In this document: positions 12,904 to 24,994 of the stretch, in pieces
How positions within the stretch are numbered: position 1 is the stretch's first letter
Layout of the letters: each line of letters opens with the position of its first letter
Origin: Talpa occidentalis
Taxonomy: Eukaryota > Chordata > Mammalia > Eulipotyphla > Talpidae
Assembly: GCF_014898055.3 (NCBI RefSeq)
Contig: NW_023601322.1
Span: 75,296,740-75,360,739 of the forward strand
Reading direction: 5' to 3'
Length of the DNA stretch: 64,000 nucleotides
Program-made: the position numbers and the translations under genes
The notes under the pieces: model-generated
Databases searched by the model: none
Seen by the model: the letters and a program-made list of their open reading frames with translations, nothing else
What the model was told of the DNA's origin: nothing

Positions 12904-13413
12904 ACCAGTGACATATTCTTGGAGGAAATAAAAGTAAAGTGTTCAAAATGGGGAGGGGAAATCCCTTTTATTTAATAAAGTTTTGATAAGAATGTGATTA
13001 AAATCACTGTCTTAACACCCTAGGATTTTATAATCCTTTGTCTCCACTAAGAATAGAATATATAACTGTGTAAAAGAATATTTATGACTTCAAAATGTTT
13101 ATAATAAATGCGAAATGATATAGTAAGTGATATAGAAGAAAGTTGTAAATGATATAGAAGAAAATTGTGACTTCCATATATTTTATTACCCTAATTTTAA
13201 TCATTTTCTTAATATTTTTGTATGAGAATGTGTTAGTATTTTGTCACCTCCAAAGATAGATTTCTTTAACAAATGCAACAGTTATTTCTGTGAACCTAAG
13301 ATAAGAAATGTATATTTCACTGTGTAGAAGAATCCTCATGTCCAAAATTGCTTTTGGAAGAAAGAGTTTAAAAGTTACCTCAAAATAATAAGGTATTTTT
13401 TTTATTTACATAG

Positions 13414-13654
13414 ATATTCCTGATCAAGTTATAAGAGTTTTCAAAGCAGATCAACAGAGTTGCTACATTATCATCAGTAAAGACACCACAGCTAAAGAAG
13501 TTGTTTGTCATGCTGTTCATGAATTTGGTTTGACTGGTGCCTCTGAAACATACTCTCTCTGTGAAGTTTCTGTTACTCCTGAGGGTGTCATAAAACAAAG
13601 AAGACTTCCAGACCAGTTCTCCAAATTAGCTGATAGAATTCAGCTCAATGGAAG
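13414..13654 (+). CDS. RAPGEF6: RAPGEF6 exon: Ras-association (RA) domain
   Basis: A 241-bp exon with 79 full codons. It begins at [15 protein letters not shown] and ends ...[11 protein letters not shown] plus a split Arg codon. The wording [31 protein letters not shown] and SKLADRIQL is the RA fold shared by PDZ-GEF1 and PDZ-GEF2, which binds GTP-loaded Rap (and, in the family, M-Ras) and helps place the enzyme at membranes. The acceptor is ...tttacatag/AT and the donor GGAAG/GTGAAT. The domain is finished by the first residues of the next exon (RYYLKNN). There are no frame breaks. Confidence 0.95.
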
Positions 13655-15364
13655 GTGAATGTGCTTATCAGTGAATGTATTCATTTTGGATGTATTTTTT
13701 GAAGAGTGCATTTTTAAAAAGATATTTTCAATAGAAACATGATTTAGATTCACTGAGTTCTCTATAAAATTAAAGTAGGATTTCTCTTTCCAACTTGTTT
13801 CCTTAATTAAACACTGAAAATCTTGGAGTATTACAACTCCTAAAGACTACCAGAAAGTGGGAGAATGAAAGGGAAAACAGCTTACTAACAAAGTTTAGCC
13901 TGCTTGCTAAATAAAGCCTTAGAACCACTGATAAAATCCAATTCCTGATTACAAGTGCTCTTACACATTCCTCATTTGACAAATGAGATAAATTATATGT
14001 ACCTGTTTATATTTAGGTGTGTATGTATTAATTTGTTTTTAATATAGCTTTAGGCAAGAGAAGCCATAATTTTCACAATTCTTTCTGTAACTAGTTTTCC
14101 TCTTATGACTATGCAGGAAACTTGTAAAAAAAATTTGAATGTGCTCCGAAAATTATTAGATCAACTAGAAGATAGTTTCAGGAGTATGTTTATTCTTTGG
14201 TGACTTTTTCTGTGGATAAAGTTATTTTTTCATTGAGTCTAGGTTTAAATATAGAATGAGATTCTTGGAAACCTTAAAATTACTTAGAGATGATGTTGAG
14301 AGAGAGAGGATTGAGTCTATTTTGTTGGTTTTCCATAAAGAGGAAAGACCATAGAGCCAGGCTGCCCAAATTCAAATCCCAGCTCTCTGTGTGACCTAGG
14401 CCAAGTTAGTTATTCTGTGCCTAAGAGTGCTCATCAATAAAACAAAGATATAATAATAGCAGAACCTACCATATAGGAATGTTAAAAGAATTAATAATGT
14501 GTTAATATGCTCTGTACATATTTGTGATATATTATCTATGTCATATACAATTTTTTTATAGAGTAACACTGTTATTTATGATATTCTCTTAGGCATGTGA
14601 ATAGTCTAAAGGTAGAAGGAAAAGAGGTTTTGTTCCTTGACAATAAAAATAATAGACACAAACTTGGGCTTAGATCAACTTGTATATTAGAAAAAAAAGA
14701 ATGAAGGTAATGCTACCGGTGATATTTATAGTACCTCTTTTTCCTAGCAACAGATTTGTGTAAGGTATTTTCTACTTGTGAATACTTAACCTCTCTTAGA
14801 TTTTAATGCCATGGAATTGTTGATTGAAAAGAAAAGGGAAAATAAGGTCTATTTTATGGTTGCTGATCAGTGCCACTTGTTGGAATGAGAATTTAACAAA
14901 AGAGAATAATTAGTGAAAGAGTTCCCCTCCTTCACACACTTTATTCTTTGCCTCTGTTGTAAATTTAGAAATAAGGAAACAAGTATAGCAACAACTTCAG
15001 AGTAGAGGTGTTGTTATTAATGCTATCCATTAACAGATATCTATGTAGACCCTACTTTTTATTTTCCGTGAACTTGCAAAGAGCATTTATTCTGTGAATA
15101 TACTACAATTGCTCACACTTGTAAGCAATTAGAAAATATTTCTTTCATTATTTAAAATAATAATGAATGAACGTCAGAAGAGAACAACTTCCGTAAAGTC
15201 TTCTCATTTGAAAATGTTAATTTTTCATTGCCATTGTAAGTGACTTTTCAGCTAAAGTTTTTGGTAGTAAGGTATTAAGAATAAACTGATTATTATGATA
15301 ATAGAAAAGTGGGAAAGTGCACTTATAAATTTGAAATCATTTATAAAATATTTTTCTCTTCTAG
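13655..15364 (+). other. RAPGEF6: Intron, 1.7 kb
   Basis: It ends ...ttctcttctag. The only recognisable element is a MIR at about 14345-14535. The rest is AT-rich and I see nothing else in it. Confidence 0.9.
14345..14535 (+). repeat. MIR relic
   Basis: Sense-oriented MIR: 'agagccaggctgcccaaatt', 'tcccagctctctgtgtgacc', 'caagttagttattctgtgcc', 'tcatcaataaaac' and 'ataataatagcagaacctac' occur in consensus order. Clearly diverged. Confidence 0.8.
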
Positions 15365-15748
15365 ATATTATTTAAAAAATAACATGGAAACAGAAACTTT
15401 ATGTTCAGATGAAGATGCTCAAGAATTAGTAAAGGAAAGCCAACTGTCCATGTTGCAACTCAGTACCATTGAGGTGGCCACTCAGCTGTCCATGAGGGAT
15501 TTTGATTTGTTTCGTAATATTGAGCCTACAGAATACATTGATGACCTTTTTAAGTTAGATTCCAAAACAGGAAATACTCACTTGAAAGAATTTGAGGACA
15601 TTGTAAACCAAGAGACATTCTGGGTTGCCTCAGAGATTTTAACTGAATCAAATCAGCTTAAAAGAATGAAAATTATTAAGCATTTCATTAAAATTGCGCT
15701 TCATTGTCGAGAATGTAAGAACTTCAACTCCATGTTTGCAATAATAAG
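15365..15748 (+). CDS. RAPGEF6: RAPGEF6 exon: end of RA domain and start of RasGEF (CDC25) domain
   Basis: A 384-bp exon with 127 full codons. It opens with [20 protein letters not shown], closing the RA domain and entering an acidic linker. It then enters the CDC25-homology catalytic domain with [20 protein letters not shown], the block [11 protein letters not shown], and [20 protein letters not shown] followed by FNSMFAII. These are the conserved N-terminal blocks of RasGEF domains, which open the Rap nucleotide site. The acceptor is ttctag/A and the donor AATAAG/GTAAGT, a strong site. At 15588-15590 the codon is GAA (LKEFEDI), where I recall Arg in other mammals. Confidence 0.95.
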
Positions 15749-15947
15749 GTAAGTTTTTACAAACATTTGTGTATGGTTTTGTCATGACATTAGACATTAA
15801 GCCTATTTTTTGTTTGTAAACAGCTAGGAGACAAGTTCAGTTAATATGTTTTTTTATTAAAGTATTGCTACATTTAATGTGTTTTCTATTCTGATAATAC
15901 TGATTTCTTACATTATTGTTTCTTTCATCTTTGTCAGTTACATATTT

Positions 15948-16228
15948 TTTTTTTTTTTTAAAGATTTATTTATTTATTTATACAAGCACTGGGTACAGTC
16001 AGAAGCGCGGGAGGGTGAGAGAATCCACCAGAGCCAGAGCGGGGAGCAGAGCAGGCAGAACGACCGAAGTACACTGCTGAGGGGAGCAGCGGGCGGCAGG
16101 AGAGGTCTGCGCACCATGTGGGACCCTCCTCCGGTGGCCGGGGAGCAGCCGGGGATCGAACCGGCGCTGCAAGGCTGCGGGCAGCTTGGCAACCCCGCGC
16201 TCAACCGCTGCGCCACCAGGGAGGCCCC
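15948..16228 (-). repeat. tRNA-type SINE, younger subfamily, with target duplication
   Basis: Near-intact minus-strand copy with a T-run at the left and ...caccagggaggcccc at the right. The flanking repeat CAGTTACATATTTTT is intact. It lies only about 200 bp downstream of the preceding exon. Confidence 0.92.
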
Positions 16229-16660
16229 ACAGTTACATATTTTTGGTGAATGTGGGTGACCCCTCCCACCATAGTTCTTCCTTTCTAGCCCTTTCAAGAT
16301 TAGAACCCTCTTTAGGTATGTACTGAACAGCTATTCTTTATTATCAGACATGTATAGTGTGCATCTTTCAGTATCTGCCTCAGATATTGAGGCATTAGAT
16401 CTGTCACTGAAAAATCACTGTGATATTGATGCTCTAGTCTACAGTTGCTATTTTAAAATAAGATGATCAACTGAAGGATTCCTCTTTAAAGCAAGTCTGT
16501 TTTCAAAGGTGGAAGCCACTTGTAGTTTGGCCCATTTATAAAGTTGTGTGCGTATTTGTAGCAGCATAATTCTACTTTAACCAGTTCTATCTATATGTAC
16601 TTTCCACAGAATTTCATTTTGATTTGTTCCTTCTATCTGGTATGTGAGGTAAAATTGGAC

Positions 16661-16923
16661 TTTTTTTTTTAAGATTTATTTATACAAGAACTAGGGTACA
16701 AGCCAGAGGCGCGGGAGGGTGAGAGAATTCACCAGAGACAGAGTGGGGAGCAGAACAGGCAGACGGACCAAAGACAATGTTGACGGGAGCAGCAGGCAAG
16801 ACAAGAGAGGTCTGCCGATCCATGTGGGTCTCTCCCTGGCTGACTGGGAATAGAACCCTCACTGCAGGGCCTGCAGACAGCTTCACATCGTGGCACTCAA
16901 CCCGCTGCGTCGCCCGGGAGGCC
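16661..16923 (-). repeat. tRNA-type SINE, intermediate subfamily
   Basis: Minus-strand copy with a short tail (taagatttatttatacaag) and head complement ...cgggaggcc. Flanking ATTGGAC / ACTGGAC is a likely 7-bp target duplication. An L1 end begins directly to its right. Confidence 0.88.
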
Positions 16924-16929
16924 ACTGGA

Positions 16930-17215
16930 CATTTTTTTTTTTTTTTACATCATTGTTCATTTTTAAACACTATTTGCTCCCCCCACCCCAGTTGTAGTCC
17001 CCATAGAATTTCCTTCACCAATACACCCGTGCACCATCACCACAGTCCCCTGTGCTCCTCCCTCCATCCCTCTGATCACTCTCCCTCTTCTCCTCTAGAT
17101 GTCTCTGATTTATAATTGTCTGTTTTTGTTTTGTTGTGTTTTGCATTGTTATTTTTTTACACTGATGTCTTATTTGGTTCCCCTATATTCTTCCTATAAG
17201 TGAAACAATCTTTTT
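16930..17215 (-). mobile_element. 5'-truncated L1 3' end
   Basis: A T-run is followed by the C-rich reversed L1 3' UTR wording 'tacatcattgttcatttt', 'ccccagttgtagtcccc' and, at the end, 'cctataagtgaaacaatc'. The first part recurs at the right edge of the window (63,950). It is about 280 bp, so a strongly truncated insertion. Confidence 0.65.
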
Positions 17216-17280
17216 AAAGGGACATTTTAATCATAATCTGTCAAGCTAATAAGGAAGTTCCTCTATGAAATAGCCATTGG

Positions 17281-17613
17281 GGGCCTCCCCGGTGGCTCAG
17301 CGGTTGAGCGCTGGGTTGCGAAGCTGCCTGCCGCCTCTGCGGCACCGGTTCGATCCCCGGCTACTCCCCGGCCACCGGAGGAGGGTCCCACATGGCGCAC
17401 AGACCTCTCCTGCCGCCCGCTGCTCCCCTCAGCAGTGTACTTCGGTCCTTCTGCCTGTTCTGCTCCCCGCTCTGGCTCTGGTGAATTCTCTCACCCTCCT
17501 GCACTTCTGACTGTACCCAGTGCATGTATAAACAAAACAAACAAACAAATATAATAAATAAATAAATAAATAAAACATGTCTCTATTAAAAAAATAAAAA
17601 AATAAAAAAAAAG
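17281..17613 (+). repeat. tRNA-type SINE, younger subfamily, with target duplication
   Basis: Full-length copy starting GGGCCTCCCCGGTGGCTCAG. Its tail carries ACATGTCTCTATTA followed by A-rich sequence, a variant of the 3' extension seen in four other copies. The target duplication GAAATAGCCATTGGG is perfect on both sides, which suggests a recent insertion. Confidence 0.93.
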
Positions 17614-17639
17614 AGAAATAGCCATTGGGTACAATTGGA

Positions 17640-18150
17640 CTAGATATTATAGGAATATTCCGTAGAGATTTCAGAGTGACATAGTCAGCTGTACCTGCTC
17701 ATACAACTAAATGTCTGTGGACACATGAATGGATAAATATGTTCTGATTTTCATGTATGTGTGTACACATACACACATTGGAATACTATACAGCTATTAA
17801 AAATAGAAGAAATTAACCATTTTGCTACAACATACATAGACCTTGAGGGCATTACACTAGTGAAATAAGTCATGAAAAAAGACAACATGATTTCACTCAC
17901 ATGTGGAATACAATGAAACAAAGCAAATGAACAAAAAAAATTTGAAGATACAGAGAGCAGATGAATGATTATCACAGAGGAAATAGGTTTTGGAGTGGTC
18001 ATAATGGGTAAAAGGGGTCTATTGTATAATCATAGAAATTAGACTTGAGATAGTAATCATGATGTAGTGGATATAGGTATCAAATTATGATTTACACCTG
18101 AAATTTATATACTTACAATGAATACAAAAATGTATATTTTAAAAACTGAG
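17640..18150 (+). mobile_element. Old L1 3' end
   Basis: Sense-oriented L1 end of ORF2 plus 3' UTR: 'ggaatactatacagctatta', 'catgatttcactcacatgtg', 'gaagatacagagagcagatg' and 'gatttacacctgaaatttat' occur in the usual L1M order. The ORF is broken. Confidence 0.8.
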
Positions 18151-19355
18151 AAATCATCCTTTTCATTGAATAAAGATTGACAGCTTTAGGACTACTTACA
18201 GCTCAGAGTTTATCCCTTCTATCCTTTCTCACAGTGTACTTTCCCTGATGTTTTTGTGGTAAAGAACAGAGCGCAGCTTCCATGTAATTCTGTCAGCTCT
18301 GTGGACTCTGTTGTGTTGTTCCACATAGGGTATTACTGTTTTTCCTTCAGGGTGAGTTACCTGGTTGGGAGAACTTTGCTATTACCAGTTTTCATTGAAA
18401 TCTTCAGCTACATACTTCCTGTTTCAGCATTTTTGCATACTCCTCTTTAACCTTGACTATTTTTTGAGTTACAGGTATTTCTTAGTTTCGGTGGAGATAA
18501 TTTGCATGTCTGTTATTCATCCTGGTAGTTGTTCAGGGTTTTTTTCTGAGAAGCAGAGGCAGCAAAGATATCTTAATTCCACATGTTAAACTCAGAAGTC
18601 AAGACAACTTTTTAAGTACGGTAGCATGGATAAAAGTCAGGTGACTAAGAATCAGAAAAATTAACTGGTAAGAAAATTGAGGTACACAAGTGCATTATTC
18701 ACTTGACAGCCTTCCTATGGCATGGTAGTATTGAGGTAAAGGAATTGGAGGAGTTGAAGCCTAATTTGCATGAGCTACTTTTCAAGTTTGAGCTAGTTGA
18801 GCATTTTTAAAAACCTCTCGAAAGGAGACATTGACTATCTTGGAATCCTGTCTTGGAGGACAGGACAACAGCGTAGGGGTAAGGAAGTATTGGCATCAAA
18901 AATGTGATTAGTGAATGTCAGAGAAAGGCTACCTCAGCCCCAGAACTTGCCTCATTAATAATATTACGTAACACTACAAATAGATAATGTCTCCATAAAC
19001 TTATTTCTGAGTAAAACAGACAAAAGTATTATGATACTTGAAGGGTGTTTTTTTAATTAAATGTTTGTTTTTATGAGACTCTTTGTCATTGACATGTAAA
19101 CTTTATAAGTATAAACCTATAGACAAGTAATGTAGTTCTGAAAAAAGTTTTTCTTGTATTAAAGATCAAGTTCCATTTGTTTATTTTTGTGATTGAAAAA
19201 GCTAACATACAGAAAAGTGCCCTTAAGTAACACTTTTGAAATATGCCCCTGATTATTTTGGCTTTTAGAGAAAATTGGTGTATATTCTTTATTGATCTAA
19301 GCCCCCACCCTCTTCCACAAGTCCCTTTTTAATGTTTTATTCTCGTCTTTGGCAG

Positions 19356-19567
19356 TGGTTTAAACCTGGCATCTGTAGCACGACTCAGAGGAACTTGGGA
19401 AAAGTTGCCAAGCAAATATGAGAAGCACCTCCAAGATCTACAAGACCTTTTTGATCCATCTAGAAACATGGCAAAGTATAGAAATATTCTTAGTAGTCAG
19501 AGCATGCAACCTCCAATTATTCCACTCTTTCCTGTTGTCAAGAAAGATATGACATTCCTACATGAAG
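19356..19567 (+). CDS. RAPGEF6: RAPGEF6 exon: core of RasGEF domain
   Basis: A 212-bp exon with 70 full codons, encoding [20 protein letters not shown] through [21 protein letters not shown]. It contains the RasGEF blocks 'GLN..V.RL..TWE.L' and 'PPIIPLFP...KDMTFLHEG', which form the lower part of the Rap-binding face. In the family this stretch is among the best conserved. The acceptor is tttggcag/T and the donor GAAG/GTATTT. Reading phase fits both neighbours. Confidence 0.96.
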
Positions 19568-19935
19568 GTATTTAAAAGTTATTTGAAAATTAGCATATTT
19601 AGCCTCATCTAATTCTACAGAATTGTGATTTATTATATTTGTTTTCCAGCGTGATTATGTCACTGAATATTATCCAGTTAAACTCACCAAATTATTGGCA
19701 TCCCAAACCCACGTTTTTTAAAAGGACAAATCTATGTGTTCACTCTAGGTATTCAAATATAAACTTGACTTACACCAAGATTATATTGTTTCATCATTTG
19801 TTGCTCAATGTTTCCAACTTCTAAAAAGTTGAAATATCCAATACATACAGAAAAGTGTTCATAAGTAAACACTTAAAGAATTATGACCAAGCCATTATCC
19901 ATTTAACCAACATCCTGTCAAAAAATAAAACATCA

Positions 19936-20184
19936 GGGCCTCCCTGGTGGTGCAAGGGGTTAAGATGCAGCTTGTGAAGCTATCCCAGCCACTGAAGCAT
20001 GAGTTTGATCCCCAGCCAGGGAGGTGACCCACATGGCGCAGGAGACCTCTCCTACTCACCCAGTGCTCCCCTCAGCAGTGTATTTCAGTCATTCTGCCTG
20101 TTCCCCACTCTGTCTGGTGAATCCTCACCCCCCACACCTCTGGCCTATACCCCAATTCTTGTATGCGTAAACAAATCTTAAAAA
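19936..20184 (+). repeat. tRNA-type SINE, older subfamily
   Basis: Copy with head gggcctccctggtggtgcaa and the older body (ttaagatgcagcttgtgaag, gatccccagccaggg). It ends gtaaacaaatcttaaaaaac. Flanking AAAATAAAACAT / AAACAAAACATT is a probable eroded target duplication. Confidence 0.88.
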
Positions 20185-20364
20185 ACAAAACATTACTAGC
20201 CTCCTCCCAGAAGCCATTCATACCCCTTCCCAATTACCATCCTCATCCTCTTGCCCCACAGGTAACCCCACTACTGACTTGTAATACTGTGACTTAACTT
20301 TATCTGTTCTTGAACTTTGAAATACAAATAGAATAAGTGTATGTTTCTTTTGTTTTGGTTTAAT

Positions 20365-20631
20365 TTAGTTTATTAAATATTTATGCATACAAGAACTGGG
20401 GTATAAGCCAGAGGTACAGGGTGTGAGAAGATTCACCAGAGACAGTGGGGAACAGAACAGGTGGATTGAATGAAATACACTGCTGAGGGGAGCAGTGGGC
20501 TAGACAGAAGAGGTCTGCTGCGCATTGTGGGTTGCTCCTTGGCCGGTCTGGGATCGAACTCGTGCTACAAAGGCTGCAGATTGCTTCATAGTGCTGTGCG
20601 TTGTTAACCTCTTGTGCCACCAGGGAGGCCC
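20365..20631 (-). repeat. tRNA-type SINE, older subfamily
   Basis: Minus-strand copy inside the L1 fragment. The reversed tail 'aaatatttatgcatacaag' is at the left and the head complement 'caccagggaggccc' at the right. Confidence 0.87.
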
Positions 20632-21005
20632 TCTTCCATGTTTTTGAATGTAGCTGCTCTTAACTTTTGAAACCACTTAATGAATTCATCCATTCTGTTC
20701 ATGAGCATTTGATAGTTTCCACTGTTCACTTGGTATGAATAATTCTATGTATATTCTTGCACATAACTCTTAGTACATATGTTCAGTTTTTGTTCAGGAT
20801 AGAATTATCTTACCCGCTTTAGAAACGTTTAGTATTATTTGCTAACATGGAACACTGACGGTGTCATTAGAGTTCTCATTGTTGCACATCCTCATTGATA
20901 ACTGGTAAATTCCTTCTTATTTTTACCCATTCCAGTAGATGTGTGATTGTTTGTATGTTGATGTGGTTTAATTTGCATTTTGCTGATTACTTATAGGCAC
21001 TCATT

Positions 21006-21287
21006 TTTTTAAAAAGATATTTTTCTACACATGCATGCAAGATCTGGGGCATAGGCCAGAGGTCGGAGTGGTGGGAGGGCATGGCAAGAGGATTCACCAA
21101 AGACAGAGTGGGGAACAGAACAGGCTGATTAGCTGAAATACACTACTGAGGGGAGCAGCAGTGGAGTCAGGAGAGGTCTGCTTCTCCATGTGGGTAGCTC
21201 CCTGGCCAGGGAGCAAACTGATGCTGCAGTGGCTGCGGACAGCTTCATAGGTTGCATCTTAACCCCTTGCTCCTCCAGGAAGGCCCC
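21006..21287 (-). repeat. tRNA-type SINE, older subfamily, with target duplication
   Basis: Diverged minus-strand copy, head complement '...tccaggaaggcccc'. The direct repeat GGCACTCATTT flanks it. Confidence 0.87.
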
Positions 21288-21652
21288 GGCACTCATTTAT
21301 TAATTTGTTCTGTTCTGTCAGTTATTAGTTAGGTAGCTTGCCTATTTTTGTATTATGTTGTTCTCTCAATTAATGATTTTTGAAGAATTTTCTGTAAAAT
21401 CTAGGTATGACTTTTCCAAGGTTATCTTTGGGTGAACTGCAAATTATTAATTTTAAAATCCTTTTTCTTTTACCATCTGGTTAATCTACAGTCTCCCTGT
21501 GATAACTTGTTGACTATACACTGTTTTACTATTTTCCAACTATTATATTAGACATTATATAATGTTTACATTTGCTGATATTAGTTTCACATTCATTAGT
21601 ACATTTCTACATGTTAGGCAGTGCAGGGCACTCATTTAAATTCCAATTAGTC

Positions 21653-21931
21653 GGGCCTCCCCGGTGGCACAGCAGTTGAGCGCTGGGTTGCAAAGCTGCC
21701 CGCAGCCTCTGCAGCGCTGGTTCGATCCCCGGCTGCTCCCCAACCACCGGAGGAGGGTCCCACATGGTGTGCAGACCTCTCCTGCCGCCCGCTGCTCCCC
21801 TCAGCAGTGTACTTTGGTCCTTCTGCATGCTCTGCTCCCCGCTCTGGCTCTGGTGAATTCTCTCACCCTCCCGCGCTTCTGATTGTATCCAGTGCTTGTA
21901 TAAACAAAAATAAATAAATCTTTAAAAAAAA
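21653..21931 (+). repeat. tRNA-type SINE, younger subfamily, with target duplication
   Basis: Full-length copy starting GGGCCTCCCCGGTGGCAC and ending aataaataaatctttaaaaa. The direct repeat AATTCCAATTAGTC is perfect, indicating a young insertion. Confidence 0.93.
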
Positions 21932-22329
21932 AATTCCAATTAGTCACCTCTTGATTGATTGATTGATTTTAGAGAAGAGAGAAGTTTTATTAGCAATTGT
22001 TTATTAATACACACAGCTGAAAAAGTCAGGATAGTGTTCTATGTGCATCATCTATATTACTTTATTTATATATAACCTAATAAAATGTGCATTTGAAAAA
22101 TATATAAAAGTTGCTGAAAAACCGATTAAGTAAGAAAATCAGGAGGAATGGAAAATAATCACAGGAGCAAAAATTATAAAATCAGGAATAAGATTAGTTC
22201 CCAAGAACATGTCATATGGCCTTATATTTCGCAAGGAATAGGCCATAATTAGACCATAAGCTTTCTGACATTCAATATAAATAGGGAAGCATGATCACAT
22301 AAATCACATATCTCTTAACAATTTTATTT

Positions 22330-23700
22330 GTTTTTTTTTCTTTTTTTAATTTAAATTTTATTTTTATATTCCCCATACAATTACAACTCCCTTATTTTGA
22401 CCCCAATCCCTCCTTTCCCCCCACCCCCATAGAGTGTCTCTGGTTCATAGTTGTTTGTTGATTTTGATATTTTCTTTCTTATAGTTATTCTTTTTCCTGG
22501 TCCCTTATTTAAGTTTTCTAGATTCCTGCTATGAGTGAGACCATCCGGTATTTTTCTTTTTCTTTCTGGCTTATTTCACTGAGCATGATCCCTTCCATCT
22601 CCATCCATGTTGCTGCAAATTGCATGTGTTTATCTTTTTTGAATGCTGAGTAATATTCCCTGATGTATATGTACCACATCTTCTTGATCCAGTCATCTGT
22701 TTTTGGGCATTTGGGTCGTTTCCAAAGCTTAGTTATTGTAAATAGTGCTGCTATAAACATAGGGGTGCAGGTGCTCTTTGGAATTGATGTTTCTGTGTCC
22801 TTTGGGTAAATACCTAGGAGTGGACTTGCTGGATCCTATGGAAGCTCTATGTTTAGTAGGTCAAGAAATCTCCACACAGCTCTCCATAGTGGTTGGACCA
22901 GTTTGCACTCCCACCAGCAGTGCAGGAGAGTTCCTTTTTCTCCACATCCTTCCCAACATTTGTTGTTGCTCGTTTTTTTAATATGTGCCATTCTCACTGG
23001 TGTAAGATGGTATCTCATTGTAGTTTTGTTTTGCGTTTCTCTGATTACAAGTGATGTTGAACATTTTTTCATATGCCTGTTGGCCATTTGCATTTCTTCT
23101 TCAGAGAAGTTTCTTTTGAGCTCTTCTGCCCATTTTTTGACTGGATTATTTTCTTTGTTGTTGTTGAGTCTCATCAGCTCTTTGTAGATTTTTGTGATCA
23201 GTCATTTATCGTTAGTGTTGTGTGCAAAAATGTTCTCACAGTCGGTGGGGTTTCTCTTTGTTTTGGTTATTGTCTCTCTTGCTGTGCAGAAGCTCTTTAA
23301 TTTGATGTAGTCCCAGCTGTTTATCTTTGCCTTCACTATCACTGCTTTGGGTGATGTGTCTGTAAAGATGTCTTTGATGTGCATATCATGTAGTGTTTCG
23401 CCTATATTTCCTTCTATGTATTTTATGGTTTCAGGTCTTATGTCTAGTTCTTTAATCCATTCTGAGTTGGTTTTTGTGCATAGTCACCTCCTGATTTATA
23501 TGCACATGTTTTGCCATGCCTTTCAGTCCCCCATGATATCACTGTATCTTGAAATCAGTATTTCTTTATTTAGTTTTACCTGTAGGTGGTGGTTGTTTTT
23601 TTATTCCTGCATTTCAAAGCAGTCATATGGTTGGGTTTTTTCCCCCTCTAGTTGCTAGTTAGGTACTAGTGATAAAATCTCTTAGTGTTTGTTAATCTAA
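22330..23700 (-). mobile_element. L1 fragment: ORF2 C-terminus and 3' UTR
   Basis: On the minus strand two open pieces match the L1 ORF2 C-terminus. One (about 23174-22836) includes [19 protein letters not shown] and [20 protein letters not shown]. The other (22760-22518) includes WIKKMWYIYIREYYSAFKKD and ATWMEMEGIMLSEISQ. The frame is broken between them. The 3' UTR and A-tail (T-rich at 22330) lie at the left, so it is a 5'-truncated, inactive copy. It is better preserved than the L1 at 19.8-21.6 kb, so probably younger. Confidence 0.88.
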
Positions 23701-23721
23701 AAATGTCTTATTTCATAGTCC

Positions 23722-24005
23722 TTTTTTTTTTTTTTTTTTTTTGGATTTATTTATGCATTCAAGAGCTGGGGTGCAGGCCAGAGGTATAGGGGTGGGGTGG
23801 TGAGAGGGTTCACCAGAGACAGAGTGGGGTGCAGAACAATCAGATGTACTGAAATACACTGCTGAGGGGAGCAGTGGGCGAAGACAGGAGAGGTTTGCTG
23901 CGCCATAAGGGTCAGCTCCCTGGCCAGGGCTCAGACTCGTGCTGCAATGGCTGCAAATAGCTTCATAGTGCTGAGACTTAGCCTCTTGTGCCACCAGGGA
24001 AGCCC
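23722..24005 (-). repeat. tRNA-type SINE, older subfamily, with target duplication
   Basis: Minus-strand copy with a long T-run (22 nt) at the left and head complement 'caccagggaagccc' at the right. TTTCATAGTC flanks it on both sides. Confidence 0.88.
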
Positions 24006-24019
24006 TGTTTCATAGTCAT

Positions 24020-24960
24020 ATTTAAGGCAAAATTTTGGTTGACTGTAATCTTCAACATTTTAAGATAAGGACTGTTGTTTTCTGCTTTCCATTGAGAAGG
24101 CAACTGTCATTCTTACTGCTGTTTCTTTGCTTATAATCTGCCCTTTTCCCTGTGGCTGTTTTATAATTTTCTTTCTTTTTTTTCTCTCATTTTTCTATGA
24201 TGTTACCAGGTGTCGCATTTTGTTTTTATTTTAATTCTGATTTGTTTATAGAATATCTTGGTGCCTGTATTTTTGTAACTTTTTTTATCATTTTGAAAAT
24301 TCTCACTCGTGTGATTTAAGGTTTTTTTTGTCTCCTGACCTCTCCTTTAGGGATTTTGATTTCACCTCTGATTCTACCTGGTCACTGTGCCCCTATATTC
24401 TGATACACTCTTTTTTGTATTTCTCATCTTTTTGTCTCAACATGCTTCATTTTTGGTATTTTCTACCAATCTGCTATCTGGTTTAATTCTTTTTCACTGT
24501 TAAATGCATCAATAATTCCTAATTCCTCTTACTGTGTTTCTCAGTTTTGTCATTTATGTTTATTTTCATATTGACATCTTCCAAAGTCCTCAGTGTTAGT
24601 TTATTACGTGTTTGAACATAATTCAACATATTTATTTTAAAGTTTGTCTCTAGTAATTCCATGTTCTGAATTCTTGGTGGTTTCCATTCTGTTGTTTTTT
24701 CTCTTGCACTTCATTTATGTTTTCATTTCACCTTATGTGCCTGATTATTTTTGATCAAATGGATGTTGTGTTGTGTATGAAATTTTACAAAAATATCTGA
24801 GGTTTCAGATGATATCCCATTCCTATGGGGATATTTAAAGGTTATTTCTTCCACACACTTTAGGAGTGCTTGCAATCCCAAATCATCTGCTTTCACAGTT
24901 TAAGATAACGCTGGACTTTTGCCCCATCTACATTCACTTCACACTGTATTCCAGGTTATA
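24020..24960. repeat. Degraded L1-like sequence
   Basis: Wording such as 'tactgctgtttctttgctta' and 'ccctgtggctgttttataat' resembles a phrase common in old L1 elements. Orientation and family cannot be fixed by eye. Confidence 0.35.
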
Positions 24961-24994
24961 GGCTTTCAGAATCTCAGTCTAAAGTGTTGGAAGT

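Larger units (their letters stand above)
5474..13413 (+). other. RAPGEF6: Intron, 7.9 kb
   Basis: It begins GTAATT and ends ...tttacatag. It holds a 227-bp piggyBac-type MITE (6920-7146), five SINEs between 9.2 and 12.9 kb and an L2 relic near 9.7 kb. The stretches 5.5-6.9 kb and 7.1-9.2 kb are AT-rich single-copy-looking sequence with no exon that I can support. Confidence 0.85.
15749..19355 (+). other. RAPGEF6: Intron, 3.6 kb
   Basis: It runs from a GTAAGT donor to ...gtctttggcag. It holds three SINEs (15948, 16661, 17281) and two L1 ends in opposite orientation (16935-17215 and 17640-18150). From 18.15 to 19.35 kb I see no recognisable element. Confidence 0.9.
19830..21600 (-). mobile_element. 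Old L1 fragment interrupted by three SINEs
   Basis: The plus strand reads as reversed L1M-type 3' sequence: 'catacagaaaagtgttcata', 'ctcctcccagaagccattca', 'taaccccactactgacttgt', 'tttcagtttttgttcagg'-like text and 'tggtttaatttgcattttgc'. SINEs at 19936, 20365 and 21006 cut it. No coding frame survives. The borders are approximate. Confidence 0.65.

Noticed and set aside
22518..23174. L1 ORF2-like frames as genes
   Set aside because: They are two short pieces in broken frame from a truncated L1 with its own 3' end.
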